A stretch of DNA of 64,000 nucleotides from an uncultured Alteromonadales bacterium (GTDB taxonomy: Bacteria > Pseudomonadota > Gammaproteobacteria > Pseudomonadales > Cellvibrionaceae), in the NCBI GenBank assembly GCA_937864365.1, contig CALMJT010000215.1, positions 62,001 through 126,000 of the forward strand. The letters run 5' to 3'. Under the pieces are notes generated by a model. The model was not told the DNA's origin and searched no databases. It saw nothing but the letters and a program-made list of their open reading frames with translations. Below, piece after piece: positions 37,506 through 45,762 of this stretch (positions within the stretch are counted from its first letter, which is position 1; every line of letters starts with the position of its first letter). Both the position numbers and the translations under genes were made by a program.

Positions 37506-37877
37506 TCAGGCCGATAGATTCGTAATCTCTGTTGCTAAGGAGCGTTCTGGTAAACGCTCCGCTGCACTGACGGCAGCTTCAGCAAAAAAGTTTTGCGAAA
37601 TACAATCGAGCAAGGCTCGCGTGCGATTATCGGAGAGCCGATAGTAGATTCTTTGTGCATCGCGGCGAGTCGAAACAATTTTCTCTTCTCGAAGTTTTGC
37701 CAAATGCTGCGACAACGCAGATTGACTTAAACGCGCTACAGATTCCAAATCACCGGCTGACCGCTCGCCTTGCATGAGGTTACAAAGTACCGCCAACCGA
37801 CCTTTATGAGCCAACAATTTAAGTAGTCGCTCCGCCTGTGGTGCCTTGTTGTCGAGAGGATCAATTTCCAACGCCAT
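37506..37877 (-). CDS. ArsR-family transcriptional regulator, BigR/YgaV-like
   Basis: The 123-residue winged-helix repressor has LLKLLAHKGRLAVLCNLMQGE and the recognition helix LSQSALSQHLAKLREEKIV, then STRRDAQRIYYRLSD. It lacks the ELCVCDL metal site of ArsR/SmtB. A Cys in VLCNL and one in LLDCISQNF fit the positions I recall for the BigR/SqrR/YgaV persulfide sensors. Target genes are not evident next to it, since fbp lies convergently on the other strand. Assignment to the ArsR family is firm; the ligand is a guess. Confidence 0.85.
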   Translation of the reverse strand: MALEIDPLDNKAPQAERLLKLLAHKGRLAVLCNLMQGERSAGDLESVARLSQSALSQHLAKLREEKIVSTRRDAQRIYYRLSDNRTRALLDCISQNFFAEAAVSAAERLPERSLATEITNLSA

Positions 37878-38152
37878 AGTAATGCCCTTCTTAACTAACG
37901 TCTTATGTTATACATTCCTAAGCTTAGCGAACTTATCCGCTTACGCCAGAAATCTGCTGGCAAATCGATCAATGGTATGAAGCACTCCGCCATTGGCAGG
38001 AAAACACAGCGCCTAGAGAAAGATGACCTACAACAAATGTATCTACTTCGGAAGGTGCACTTAGGTTTAATTGTTCACAAACTCGAATATGATAAAATCT
38101 AAATTTTCGGGCCCTCCGGTGCAATTTTTCACACACACTAATGGAAACTGTT

Positions 38153-38686
38153 ATGAGTTTTGACAAAGTCCCTTCGGGTAAAAGCCTTCCAGACGATATC
38201 AACGTAATCATTGAAATCCCAATGAATGGCGACCCTATCAAGTACGAAGTAGATAAAGACAGCGGAGCGATCTTTGTTGACCGTATGCTAGGTACGGCTA
38301 TGCATTACCCAGCAAACTACGGCTATGTGCCTCACACTCTTTGTGGCGACGGCGACCCAGTAGACGTATTGGTTGTTATGCCAATTCCTGTTCTTACCGG
38401 CTCTGTGATTCGCTGTCGTCCTGTCGGCGTTTTAAAAATGACCGACGAATCTGGTGAAGATGCGAAAGTGCTTGCGGTTCCTTACGACAAGATCACTCCG
38501 TTATACAAAGACGTGAAAACCGTAACCGATTTGCCTAAGTTGTTACTTGATCAAATCGCACACTTCTTCGAGCACTACAAAGACCTTGAGCCTGGTAAGT
38601 GGGTTAAAGTTGAAGGTTGGGGCGACGTAGAAGAAGCCAAAAAAGAAATTTTAGATTCTGTTGCGCGCTACGAAGCTGACAAGTAA
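38153..38686 (+). CDS. ppa: Inorganic pyrophosphatase
   Basis: The 177-residue family I pyrophosphatase starts [23 protein letters not shown], the normal start for this family; an ATG at 38141 is four codons earlier. Active-site motifs include [39 protein letters not shown] and [13 protein letters not shown]. The C-terminal [19 protein letters not shown] is typical. It hydrolyses pyrophosphate to drive biosynthesis. A hairpin after the stop (ATCAAAGCG / CGCTTTGAT, 38697-38725) has no T-run. Confidence 0.97.
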   Translation: MSFDKVPSGKSLPDDINVIIEIPMNGDPIKYEVDKDSGAIFVDRMLGTAMHYPANYGYVPHTLCGDGDPVDVLVVMPIPVLTGSVIRCRPVGVLKMTDESGEDAKVLAVPYDKITPLYKDVKTVTDLPKLLLDQIAHFFEHYKDLEPGKWVKVEGWGDVEEAKKEILDSVARYEADK

Positions 38687-39324
38687 TTCTAAAAGAGATC
38701 AAAGCGGCATCCGTGTCGCTTTGATTCCAGTGAAAAATAACGATCAATCTAAAAAATCCGCCGATATTACCTTTCTACCCATCTTCACCAATCTGTTACA
38801 TTTCGAATTTATCTAACACGCATTTGCTGTGGTGAGTTTGTAGAATGGTAAAACATTTTTTCAAAAATACTCGCCGTAAATCACGCCGAATAAAACAACA
38901 CCCCTCGCGTTACAGCCCACCCTTAGCCCTAGGTAAATCAGAAATATTTGTATAAAAACAAAGATCTAGAACAGTATTTAACACTACAGAAATTAGCTGG
39001 TTCGCATATTGCTTCGTATATTTTCATGAACACACATAAATAATAACGACCATTAAAATACCCTAATTGATTCAGTTAAATTGCTGTTAAAAAGTATTCT
39101 TTACAAAAACCGGCTTCACTAAAGAGAAATAATATAAGGACAAATATTCACGCAGAATTACCGCCCAGCTCAGAACAAACAAATCTAAAAATAAGTCGCT
39201 GAAATAGCAGCAAGTAAATTACTGTTCAACCATACTTAATCTAAGACCAGTGATTCATTAACGCTGTACAAAAAGCTTTTCAGCAAAACAGTACCGATTA
39301 AGCTTTGTTTGGGAAGATATAATT
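38687..39324. other. 638-base intergenic region after ppa
   Basis: Apart from the post-ppa hairpin and an AT-rich promoter-like stretch near 39300, I see no gene, repeat copy or regulatory site. A 36-codon basic frame at 38845 is probably chance. Confidence 0.4.
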
Positions 39325-39921
39325 ATGAACAGTAAAAAAACAATTCATGTAAAAACCCGTGGTTTCGAGCAACGAAAAACTCAAACCTACGGTCACACCC
39401 TCGCACTTGCTGCCTCGGACTACAACACAGACTATAAATTAGCACTGCAATTTTTAGCCTTGTGTTTAATAGCCTTTTCGGTCTGCATTTATTCCACCAG
39501 AGGCTCGGCACAAGAACAAACTTTCGTTCCAGATTATCTGTATCCCTATTCAAATATGCATGCGGCAGATATCGAAGGGCAAGGCGCCGATCGTCACTTT
39601 TCGGCTTACGGTTTAACCAACGAGGAATTGGAATTCTCAGCGGCGAATTTTTTTGATAACAGCTTAAATACCACGCAAAGATTGATGAATCACCAATGGA
39701 TTTATCAGTCATACCACGATATTGAATTGCAAAGCGGCAGTAAGTTTTTTTCTAACTTATTTAAATCGACCCTAAAAACCTATTGGCAAAAATATCATCA
39801 AAATAAACTCATCAATACAGCTCTGCCGGATTCCAGCGGTGAGGGCAGCATTAGCGAAGTTAATTACAAAATGCGCCTAAAAGATGACTCGGTAAAAATG
39901 TCGTTTGTTTATGAGTTTTGA
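39325..39921 (+). CDS. Hypothetical envelope protein
   Basis: The 198-residue product begins with about 40 polar residues, then a hydrophobic segment (LALQFLALCLIAFSVCIYS) ending near RGSAQE. It could be a long signal peptide or a membrane anchor. The rest is soluble and Asn/Tyr/Ser-rich, with a central helical stretch. The last residues, KMRLKDDSVKMSFVYEF, alternate polar and hydrophobic residues and end in Phe, which recalls the last strand of outer-membrane barrels. That reading is uncertain in so short a protein. No family recognised. Confidence 0.65.
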   Translation: MNSKKTIHVKTRGFEQRKTQTYGHTLALAASDYNTDYKLALQFLALCLIAFSVCIYSTRGSAQEQTFVPDYLYPYSNMHAADIEGQGADRHFSAYGLTNEELEFSAANFFDNSLNTTQRLMNHQWIYQSYHDIELQSGSKFFSNLFKSTLKTYWQKYHQNKLINTALPDSSGEGSISEVNYKMRLKDDSVKMSFVYEF

Positions 39922-40177
39922 CGAACAACTGCAAGGGCATTTTCTGGAAACGTGAAAATGCCCAAGCTTCAAAATCCGCCCTATTCTGCAATAAATGAAT
40001 CAGCAACAAATAGATCATACTCATTTCAAACACGAGTCTGGTCTAAATCTGCGCACCACCGAACGAATCTGCACCTACACACTCAACCGCTTAGCAGCCA
40101 ATTTTTGATCTTACTCGGGGTTATTCTGCACATTAATTTTGGTACTATTGCCGCAGAATTTTGAACGGGCAATAACC

Positions 40178-40636
40178 ATGTATCTATCCGAACTTCCAAA
40201 CGCGCCCTTGTGGCGAAAATTCACTGCGCTGATTTACGACTGGCTTGTACTGGCAGCTGTATGTATGGGCTACGGTGCATTGGTACTTTTTATTCAGGTG
40301 AACGCTTTCGGCAAAACCTTCGGCGAAGGCGAAAAAGGCGATTTTGGTACGCTCGGTTTTTTGGGTTTGGTGCTATTAATTTTTGCGTTTTATTGTTTTT
40401 TTTGGCGTCGCGGTGGACAAACTTTAGGAATGCGTGCATGGCGATTACAAATTATTGCCAATGACGGAAAAAAACCATCATTTTTAAGCTGCATAATTCG
40501 TGGAATTATCGCCCCCATTGGTCTTGGAGTATTTTTGTTGGGTTATCTTTGGCAACTTATTGATAAAGATAATCAGACCTTGCATGACAAGCTAAGCCGT
40601 ACACGGATTATATTGTTACCGAAAGATAAAAAGTAA
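40178..40636 (+). CDS. RDD-family membrane protein
   Basis: About 152 residues from the ATG at 40178. Three to four membrane segments (LIYDWLVLAAVCMGYGALVLF, LGLVLLIFAFYCFFW, GIIAPIGLGVFLLGYLW) carry the family residues: an early Arg/Asp pair (RKFTALIYD), FWRRGGQTLGMRAWRLQI and DNQTLHDKLSRTRI near the end. RDD proteins are of mixed, mostly unknown function, some linked to ion exchange. No clear Shine-Dalgarno sequence is seen; a small hairpin (TATTGCC / GGCAATA) sits immediately before the ATG. It converges on lptG across a repeat copy. Confidence 0.88.
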   Translation: MYLSELPNAPLWRKFTALIYDWLVLAAVCMGYGALVLFIQVNAFGKTFGEGEKGDFGTLGFLGLVLLIFAFYCFFWRRGGQTLGMRAWRLQIIANDGKKPSFLSCIIRGIIAPIGLGVFLLGYLWQLIDKDNQTLHDKLSRTRIILLPKDKK

Positions 40637-40643
40637 AACCCTC

Positions 40644-40806
40644 GGCACCTCTGATTAACTCAACAATAATTTAATCAGAGGACAGAAATTAACACAGAAA
40701 TTAACAATGCGATTTGCAATTTCTTCATAATTTCATTCACCTACCGTTCTTGAAATTGGCGACATATCTTTATGTCGCAGCAGACTCTAGGTTAATCAGA
40801 GTTTCA
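40644..40806 (+). repeat. Dispersed palindromic repeat, copy 7 (full length, forward)
   Basis: A 163-bp copy with left hairpin CTCTGATTAA / TTAATCAGAG, a ten-base duplication (AGAAATTAAC) and the right hairpin GCGACATA...TATGTCGC. It fills nearly all the space between the convergent RDD (stop 8 bases away) and lptG genes. Confidence 0.88.
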
Positions 40807-40837
40807 TCTCTTTTTATTACGCGAGCCCATAACAATG

Positions 40838-41899
40838 TTATCGGTAACGCGACAACACCCAAACACCGGCCGTGGCGCAAATTAAGATGGGAATTGCCAC
40901 CGCAATTAACGGTGAAAATCCAAAAACCAAACTGGAAGGGCCTAAAATTGTTTGACTGGTTTTAAAGGCAACACCCACCATTACACCGGTAAAAACACGA
41001 AATCCGGTGGTCACTTGGCGCAGCGGGCCAAAAATAAAAGATACCGCAATCAATACCAAACTAATCGTCGCAAAAGGCTGTAAAACCTTCTCCCAAAACG
41101 TCAGCCAGTATTTACGCGCTGGCAGACCTTGCGATTGTCTGAAGGTTGCAAAAGTGTACAAATCGCGAATCGATAAAGAATCTTCGGGTAAAACCAAAAC
41201 ATTGAGCAACTGCGGAGAAACTCTCGTATCCCAAGCGCGAGAATGATAGTTGGTGGTTTCAATGTGATCTTCAAAGAACGTTTTTTCTTCTACGTCTTCT
41301 TCTACCCAATGCTTATCGGCGTATATGGCTAACTCGGCGTGACTGGTTCTGACCAAATCACCGGCATCGTTGTACACGTAACGATTCAACCCAAAGATTT
41401 TTCCGTTCGGCTGCACAGCGTTGAAGTGCATAAATTCGTTGCCGTCGCGATGCCATAAACCAGAGTCAGACTCAAAAACCTGTTCTTCACCGCGGGCAAC
41501 CGCTCGATTACTTTCGGCAATTTGGTCGGTAATAGGTGCGATAAATTCACCAATTAAAATCCCGAGTAACACCAACAATAATACCGGACGCAATACCAAG
41601 CCGGTAATACGCAATACAGAAATTCCCGCAGCGCGCATAACCACCAATTCGCTGGTTCCAGCAAGCAAGCCCAAACCAATTAAACAACCAATCAGCGAAG
41701 AAAACGGCACAAACTCAAAAAGTCGTCCGGGAATACTGGTTAACACGTACAAAAAAGCATCTTTGGCGGTGTAGCCATTTTTTAAATCGGTAAATTCATC
41801 GATTAAAGAAAACAGCGTATCCAATCCAACAATCACCAACAACACCACAAAGATGGCACCGGCAATGGTCTTCGCAATATAAAAACTGAGTTTACGCAT
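40838..41899 (-). CDS. lptG: LPS export permease LptG
   Basis: The 353-residue inner-membrane component of the LptB2FGC transporter extracts LPS from the membrane and passes it toward LptC/LptA. Six membrane segments are split three and three around a periplasmic beta-jellyroll-like domain (about residues 125-260). It starts MRKLSFYIAKTIAGAIFVVLLVIVGLDTLF, and LFEFVPFSSLIGCLIGLGLLA is typical. It overlaps lptF by eight bases, a conserved coupling. Confidence 0.95.
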   Translation of the reverse strand: MRKLSFYIAKTIAGAIFVVLLVIVGLDTLFSLIDEFTDLKNGYTAKDAFLYVLTSIPGRLFEFVPFSSLIGCLIGLGLLAGTSELVVMRAAGISVLRITGLVLRPVLLLVLLGILIGEFIAPITDQIAESNRAVARGEEQVFESDSGLWHRDGNEFMHFNAVQPNGKIFGLNRYVYNDAGDLVRTSHAELAIYADKHWVEEDVEEKTFFEDHIETTNYHSRAWDTRVSPQLLNVLVLPEDSLSIRDLYTFATFRQSQGLPARKYWLTFWEKVLQPFATISLVLIAVSFIFGPLRQVTTGFRVFTGVMVGVAFKTSQTILGPSSLVFGFSPLIAVAIPILICATAGVWVLSRYR

Positions 41900-42998
41900 G
41901 TTTCACCTTTTTCACTTTTTTCGATGAAAAAAGTCCACGTAAACTAAAACCGTTAAACAATAACAAGCCAATGCCCAAGAAAATCGCATTAATAATCCAC
42001 AAACCAAGGGCGGGAAGCTTCTCGTCTTCGATTGCACCACGCCCAGCATTAAGAGCCACTAGATACAACAAATACAGCAAAATGGCTGGAATCATTTTGG
42101 TGTAACGACCTTGACGAGGATTGGTGTAAGCCAAAGGAACAGCAATCACCGTTAACACAAATACCAACGCTGGTAGGGTTAGGCGCCATTGCAAGGCCGC
42201 TTGAGATTCGGGATCGGGATCGCCGATTAACTCCAGCGTTGGCTTACGATCGGTGGCGGATTTCTGGCGAATTTCCGGCTCGTCGAGCTGCTGAGCATAG
42301 GATTCAAACTCAACGATTCGATAGCTGTCACTGCCCGGCTCACCGTCCAATCTTGAGCCGCGATTAATTTGCAAATACTTGCGACCGTATTCTTCTACAA
42401 CAATCTGCTCGCCTTGTTCTGCTTTTACCAAGGTCAACGACGACGATGTTTCACTATCACTGCTGGTTGCCACAAAAACATCAAACATGGATTTACGATC
42501 GCGACTGAGCGATTCGGTATAAATCACCGCGCTGCTGTCACCCAGCGATTGAAATTGCGCAGGCGTTAAGGTCTCAAATTCGCTGCGCGCCTTTGCTTGT
42601 TCTAACAGCGCGTTGGAATGATCCAAACCGAGCGGACTTAACCACAAACTCAAGACCGCCACCAAACCTGCAACCACGGTGGCCGGGCCAAAGGCGTAAG
42701 CCAATAAGCGTTTGCGACTAAAACCGCAGGCAAATAAGGCTGTCATTTCGCTATCAACATACATGCGTCCAAGCGCAAGTAAGATGGCGATAAAAAAGCT
42801 CAGCGGTACCACCAGCTCTAGCACCACAGGAATTCTTAAACCAATAACCGAAAATAGAATGTCGGAAGGAATTCTCCCGGTGGCAGCCTCGGCGAGGTAG
42901 CGTCCAAACCGACTGCTGAGAATGATAAACACCAGAACGATGCAGACACCGAACATGCTGGCAAAGATTTCACGAGTGATGTATCGAAAAATAATCAA
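41892..42998 (-). CDS. lptF: LPS export permease LptF
   Basis: The 368-residue partner of LptG starts with TTG (MIIFRYITREIFASMFGVC) and has the same six-segment topology with a periplasmic domain. The family motifs IVLELVVPLSFFIAILLALGRMY and LPALVFVLTVIAVPLAYTNPRQGRY are present. It is followed directly by lptG. It lies divergent from pepA, as in many gammaproteobacteria. A partial repeat copy (43052-43128) lies in the shared promoter region. Confidence 0.95.
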   Translation of the reverse strand: MIIFRYITREIFASMFGVCIVLVFIILSSRFGRYLAEAATGRIPSDILFSVIGLRIPVVLELVVPLSFFIAILLALGRMYVDSEMTALFACGFSRKRLLAYAFGPATVVAGLVAVLSLWLSPLGLDHSNALLEQAKARSEFETLTPAQFQSLGDSSAVIYTESLSRDRKSMFDVFVATSSDSETSSSLTLVKAEQGEQIVVEEYGRKYLQINRGSRLDGEPGSDSYRIVEFESYAQQLDEPEIRQKSATDRKPTLELIGDPDPESQAALQWRLTLPALVFVLTVIAVPLAYTNPRQGRYTKMIPAILLYLLYLVALNAGRGAIEDEKLPALGLWIINAIFLGIGLLLFNGFSLRGLFSSKKVKKVKHA

Positions 42999-43051
42999 GA
43001 GCGGAACTACTTTTTAATAGGTGGTGTAAATGTTCGAGTGTGCCGTTTGTA

Positions 43052-43128
43052 GGAAACTCGCATTAGCCAAGAGTTTCCGGCGACGCAGGAATGCGTCGTA
43101 AAATTCAATCGCAGCAAAATTCAATCAC
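43052..43128 (-). repeat. Dispersed palindromic repeat, copy 8 (partial, reverse)
   Basis: AGGAAACTCGCATTAGCC then GAGTTTCC form an 8-bp end hairpin. GACGCAGGAATGCGTC forms the second hairpin. After TTCAATCACTCT the similarity is lost. Confidence 0.6.
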
Positions 43129-43254
43129 TCTCGGATACCGAATTTGATACACAGCCACACAAACCATCAGCCGTAAGATCAACACCTTTCATCGTAATGC
43201 CCACGCATTAGATTACGGATTTTTAGGATTATTTCCGTCTAATAGATGAAGTCT

Positions 43255-43285
43255 TTGCATCGGCTAGCGCATAAATCGTTATACT
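43255..43285 (+). promoter_or_regulatory. Possible pepA promoter
   Basis: TTGCAT (43255-43260) and TATACT (43280-43285) are separated by 19 bases, longer than ideal. It leaves a leader of about 195 bases before the pepA ATG. Pattern only. Confidence 0.3.
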
Positions 43286-43489
43286 ACCGACAGATGACAC
43301 TGTTTGGTAGAAGTTCGATAGGATAGCGAATTTATCCGGAATTTATGTCGCGAACATTTCCCTAACAACACAAGAATGACACACACCTTTGCTGGGTTTA
43401 AATTTAGACCAATCGAAGGCTACTTTACTTATTACGTTGAACGTCTTTTAACGACGCATGTTCCACAATTTCAATCACGGAAAAACTCT

Positions 43490-44971
43490 ATGAATTTTCA
43501 GGCGAAAGCATTTGACCCAACCACACTCAAGACCGACTGTCTAATTCTTGCTCTGTTCGACGAGACTTCATTGTCTGGAGCCGCGAACGCGATCGACGCC
43601 GCCTGTGAAAAACTCATTAGCAAATTGATTAAAGACGGTGACTTTAAAGCTGGCCTTGGTAAAACCTTGGTATTGCCATCTGTACCGGGTATTGCTGCAT
43701 CACGATTATTACTGGTAGGCCTAGGCAAAAAAGCCGACTTTAATAACGACAAATTCCGCAAAGCCATGACCAGCCTTGCCAAGGCAACCGTTGATACACC
43801 TGCCAAATCTGTAGCTTTCGCGATTGATGACATCGAACTAAGCACCGCCGATAACGACTGGAAATCTTGCCAATTCGCGCAATCGTTAACCTTAGCAACT
43901 TACAAATACGACTTCACCAAATCCGAAAAAGCCAAACCGGTTGTACTAAAAACCGTGGTATTAGGTGCCGACAAAGAAAGTGTTGCGGCCATTAAATCGG
44001 GTATGACTCGCGGCCAAGGTATCGCTACCGGTATGAATTACACCCGCGAACTTGGCAACCTTCCGGGCAACATTTGTACGCCAGCCTATTTAGCCAATCA
44101 GGCTCGTGAATTGGCGCGCAACCAGCCAAAAATGACCACTAAAATTTTAAAAGAAAAAGAAATGCAAGCTTTGGGCATGGGCTCTTTGTTGTCAGTGTCA
44201 GCGGGCAGTGATCAAGAAGCACATTTAATTGTGATGGAGTACAAGGGCGCGGCGAAAACCAAAAAGCCTTACGTGCTTGTGGGTAAAGGCATCACCTTCG
44301 ACACCGGCGGCATCAGCCTAAAACCCGGTTTGAACATGGACGAAATGAAGTTCGACATGTGTGGCGCGGCCAGCGTATTTGGCACCATGAAAACCTTGCT
44401 TGAATTACAACCGAATATCAACGTGGTTGGCGTGGTTGCCGCTTCTGAAAACATGCCAAACGGCAAAGCCACCAAGCCTGGTGACATCGTGACTTCTATG
44501 TCTGGCCAAACCATCGAAGTATTGAATACCGACGCCGAAGGCCGCTTGGTATTGTGTGACGCCCTAACCTACGTTGAGCGCTTCAAGCCAGAAACCGTTA
44601 TCGATATCGCAACCCTAACCGGTGCTTGTATCGTTGCATTGGGTAATCACGCCTGCGGTCTTTACAGCAACAACGATGACTTCGCCGCTGAGTTGCATCA
44701 ATTAAGCATGAGCGTTGGTGATAAAGCGTGGCACATGCCGTTGTTTGATGAATACCAACAACAACTCGACAGCAACTTCGCCGATATCGCCAACATTGGC
44801 GGTCCAGCTGGCGGTAGCGTAACCGCAGCGTGCTTCTTATCGCGCTTCACTAAAGGCTACACCTGGGCACACTTGGATATCGCCGGTGTGGCGCATGTGT
44901 CCGGTGCCGCAAAAGGTGCAACCGGTCGTCCGGTTCCACTGTTGGCCGAATACCTACTGAGCAAAGCTTAA
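43490..44971 (+). CDS. pepA: Leucyl aminopeptidase (cytosol aminopeptidase)
   Basis: About 493 residues from the ATG at 43490 (MNFQAKAF), which matches the family start. The frame remains open upstream to 43376 but that part is unlike the family. The M17 catalytic domain has the metal-binding VGKGITFDTGGISLKPG, MDEMKFDMCGAASV and the signature NTDAEGRLVLCDALTY. The N-terminal macro-like domain covers about residues 1-150. It acts as a peptidase and, in E. coli, also as a DNA-binding protein (XerA). It lies 28 bases before holC. Confidence 0.96.
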   Translation: MNFQAKAFDPTTLKTDCLILALFDETSLSGAANAIDAACEKLISKLIKDGDFKAGLGKTLVLPSVPGIAASRLLLVGLGKKADFNNDKFRKAMTSLAKATVDTPAKSVAFAIDDIELSTADNDWKSCQFAQSLTLATYKYDFTKSEKAKPVVLKTVVLGADKESVAAIKSGMTRGQGIATGMNYTRELGNLPGNICTPAYLANQARELARNQPKMTTKILKEKEMQALGMGSLLSVSAGSDQEAHLIVMEYKGAAKTKKPYVLVGKGITFDTGGISLKPGLNMDEMKFDMCGAASVFGTMKTLLELQPNINVVGVVAASENMPNGKATKPGDIVTSMSGQTIEVLNTDAEGRLVLCDALTYVERFKPETVIDIATLTGACIVALGNHACGLYSNNDDFAAELHQLSMSVGDKAWHMPLFDEYQQQLDSNFADIANIGGPAGGSVTAACFLSRFTKGYTWAHLDIAGVAHVSGAAKGATGRPVPLLAEYLLSKA

Positions 44972-44999
44972 TACTGGATTGAATCGGGCCATTCATTCG

Positions 45000-45434
45000 A
45001 TGACGCACGTTGATTTCTACATTTTGCAAAGTAGCGAACCACAGGCGCGCTTACAGTTTGTAACGCGTCTTGCGGAAAAAATCTTTCACGCTCGCCATCA
45101 ATTGGTGATTGCAACGGAAGATGAACAAGACGCGAAGTCTCTGAGCGAACAACTTTGGACCGATAAACCGGAATCTTTTCTCGCCCATGCTTTGGGCGAG
45201 ACGAATCCACCGCCGTCGGAGCCCATTATTGTCACGCATCTTGAGCCGCATCCACATTGTCACGATGTGTTGATCAATCTAACCAGTGGCGTGTTAGAAA
45301 ATCACTTCAGTCGTTTTCAGCGTTTGGTAGAAGTGGTTTGTCAGGACGAAACCGTATTGCAAAACACGCGCAAAAGTTTCGCGTTTTATCGGGAACGCGG
45401 TTACCCGATAAAATCTCACAAAATTAATGCCTGA
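45000..45434 (+). CDS. holC: DNA polymerase III chi subunit
   Basis: The 144-residue chi subunit from the ATG at 45000 begins MTHVDFYILQS, then FVTRLAEKIFHARHQLVIATEDEQDAKSLSEQLW, the normal start of HolC. WTDKPESFLAHALG and HPHCHDVLINLTSG (normally the SSB/psi-binding half) follow. The C-terminal RLVEVVCQDETVLQNTRKSFAFYRERGY is characteristic. It sits between pepA and valS, the conserved order. It should pair with the holD-like psi at 677-1588. Confidence 0.95.
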   Translation: MTHVDFYILQSSEPQARLQFVTRLAEKIFHARHQLVIATEDEQDAKSLSEQLWTDKPESFLAHALGETNPPPSEPIIVTHLEPHPHCHDVLINLTSGVLENHFSRFQRLVEVVCQDETVLQNTRKSFAFYRERGYPIKSHKINA

Positions 45435-45448
45435 CTTGTCTGCACAAT

Positions 45449-45490
45449 GATTTTGAGATTGGCGATACTCCCACGTATCGCCGCTTTCAT
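45449..45490 (+). repeat. Dispersed palindromic repeat, copy 9 (fragment) or holC hairpin
   Basis: GAGATTGGCGATACTCCCAC followed by the complementary GTATCGCC matches the right-hand hairpin of the repeat (ATTGGCGACACATCC...). The 8-bp stem GGCGATAC / GTATCGCC lies 27 bases past the holC stop and may end its transcript. Confidence 0.45.
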
Positions 45491-45659
45491 CCCGTTAAAA
45501 TCGTGTCGTCACAAAATAGAGCGTTGTTTACACCCATAAAATCCAACTAAGCCATTCAATCGCGCTGGTTGGAATACCTCATCTAAAATTAATCGCAGTA
45601 ATCCGGTTTTGGCGTACATTGAGTGATGCAACCGCCTAGGCGCATAATTCACCACTTGT

Positions 45660-45665
45660 TATACT
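45660..45665 (+). promoter_or_regulatory. Possible -10 element of the valS promoter
   Basis: TATACT in the context TTGTTATACTCGGCGC, with a G/C-rich discriminator like those of stable-RNA and translation genes. The -35 box is not convincing. The leader would be about 90 bases. Confidence 0.3.
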
Positions 45666-45762
45666 CGGCGCTTTTTTCACATTCATCATAGGATTCACGC
45701 ACAGAGTTAAGGTAAAGCCGCAACTTTCGCCGTGAACACGATTATTTCCGAATTTAAAAACT

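Larger units (their letters stand above)
42999..43489. other. Divergent promoter region between lptF and pepA
   Basis: It contains repeat copy 8 near lptF and a plausible pepA promoter further on. The 114 bases just before the pepA ATG also form an open frame, but it is unlike the family and I treat it as leader. Confidence 0.5.
45435..45762. other. Intergenic stretch between holC and valS
   Basis: It holds the hairpin fragment at 45449-45490 and a -10-like TATACT near 45660. The rest is unassigned. Confidence 0.45.

Noticed and set aside
39952-40164. 70-codon plus-strand frame between the envelope protein and the RDD gene
   Set aside because: Low-complexity, no family features, no ribosome binding site; its end runs into the RDD promoter/hairpin.
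43376-43489. Upstream extension of pepA to an ATG at 43376
   Set aside because: The added 38 residues are unlike any PepA start, whereas MNFQAKAF at 43490 matches the family.
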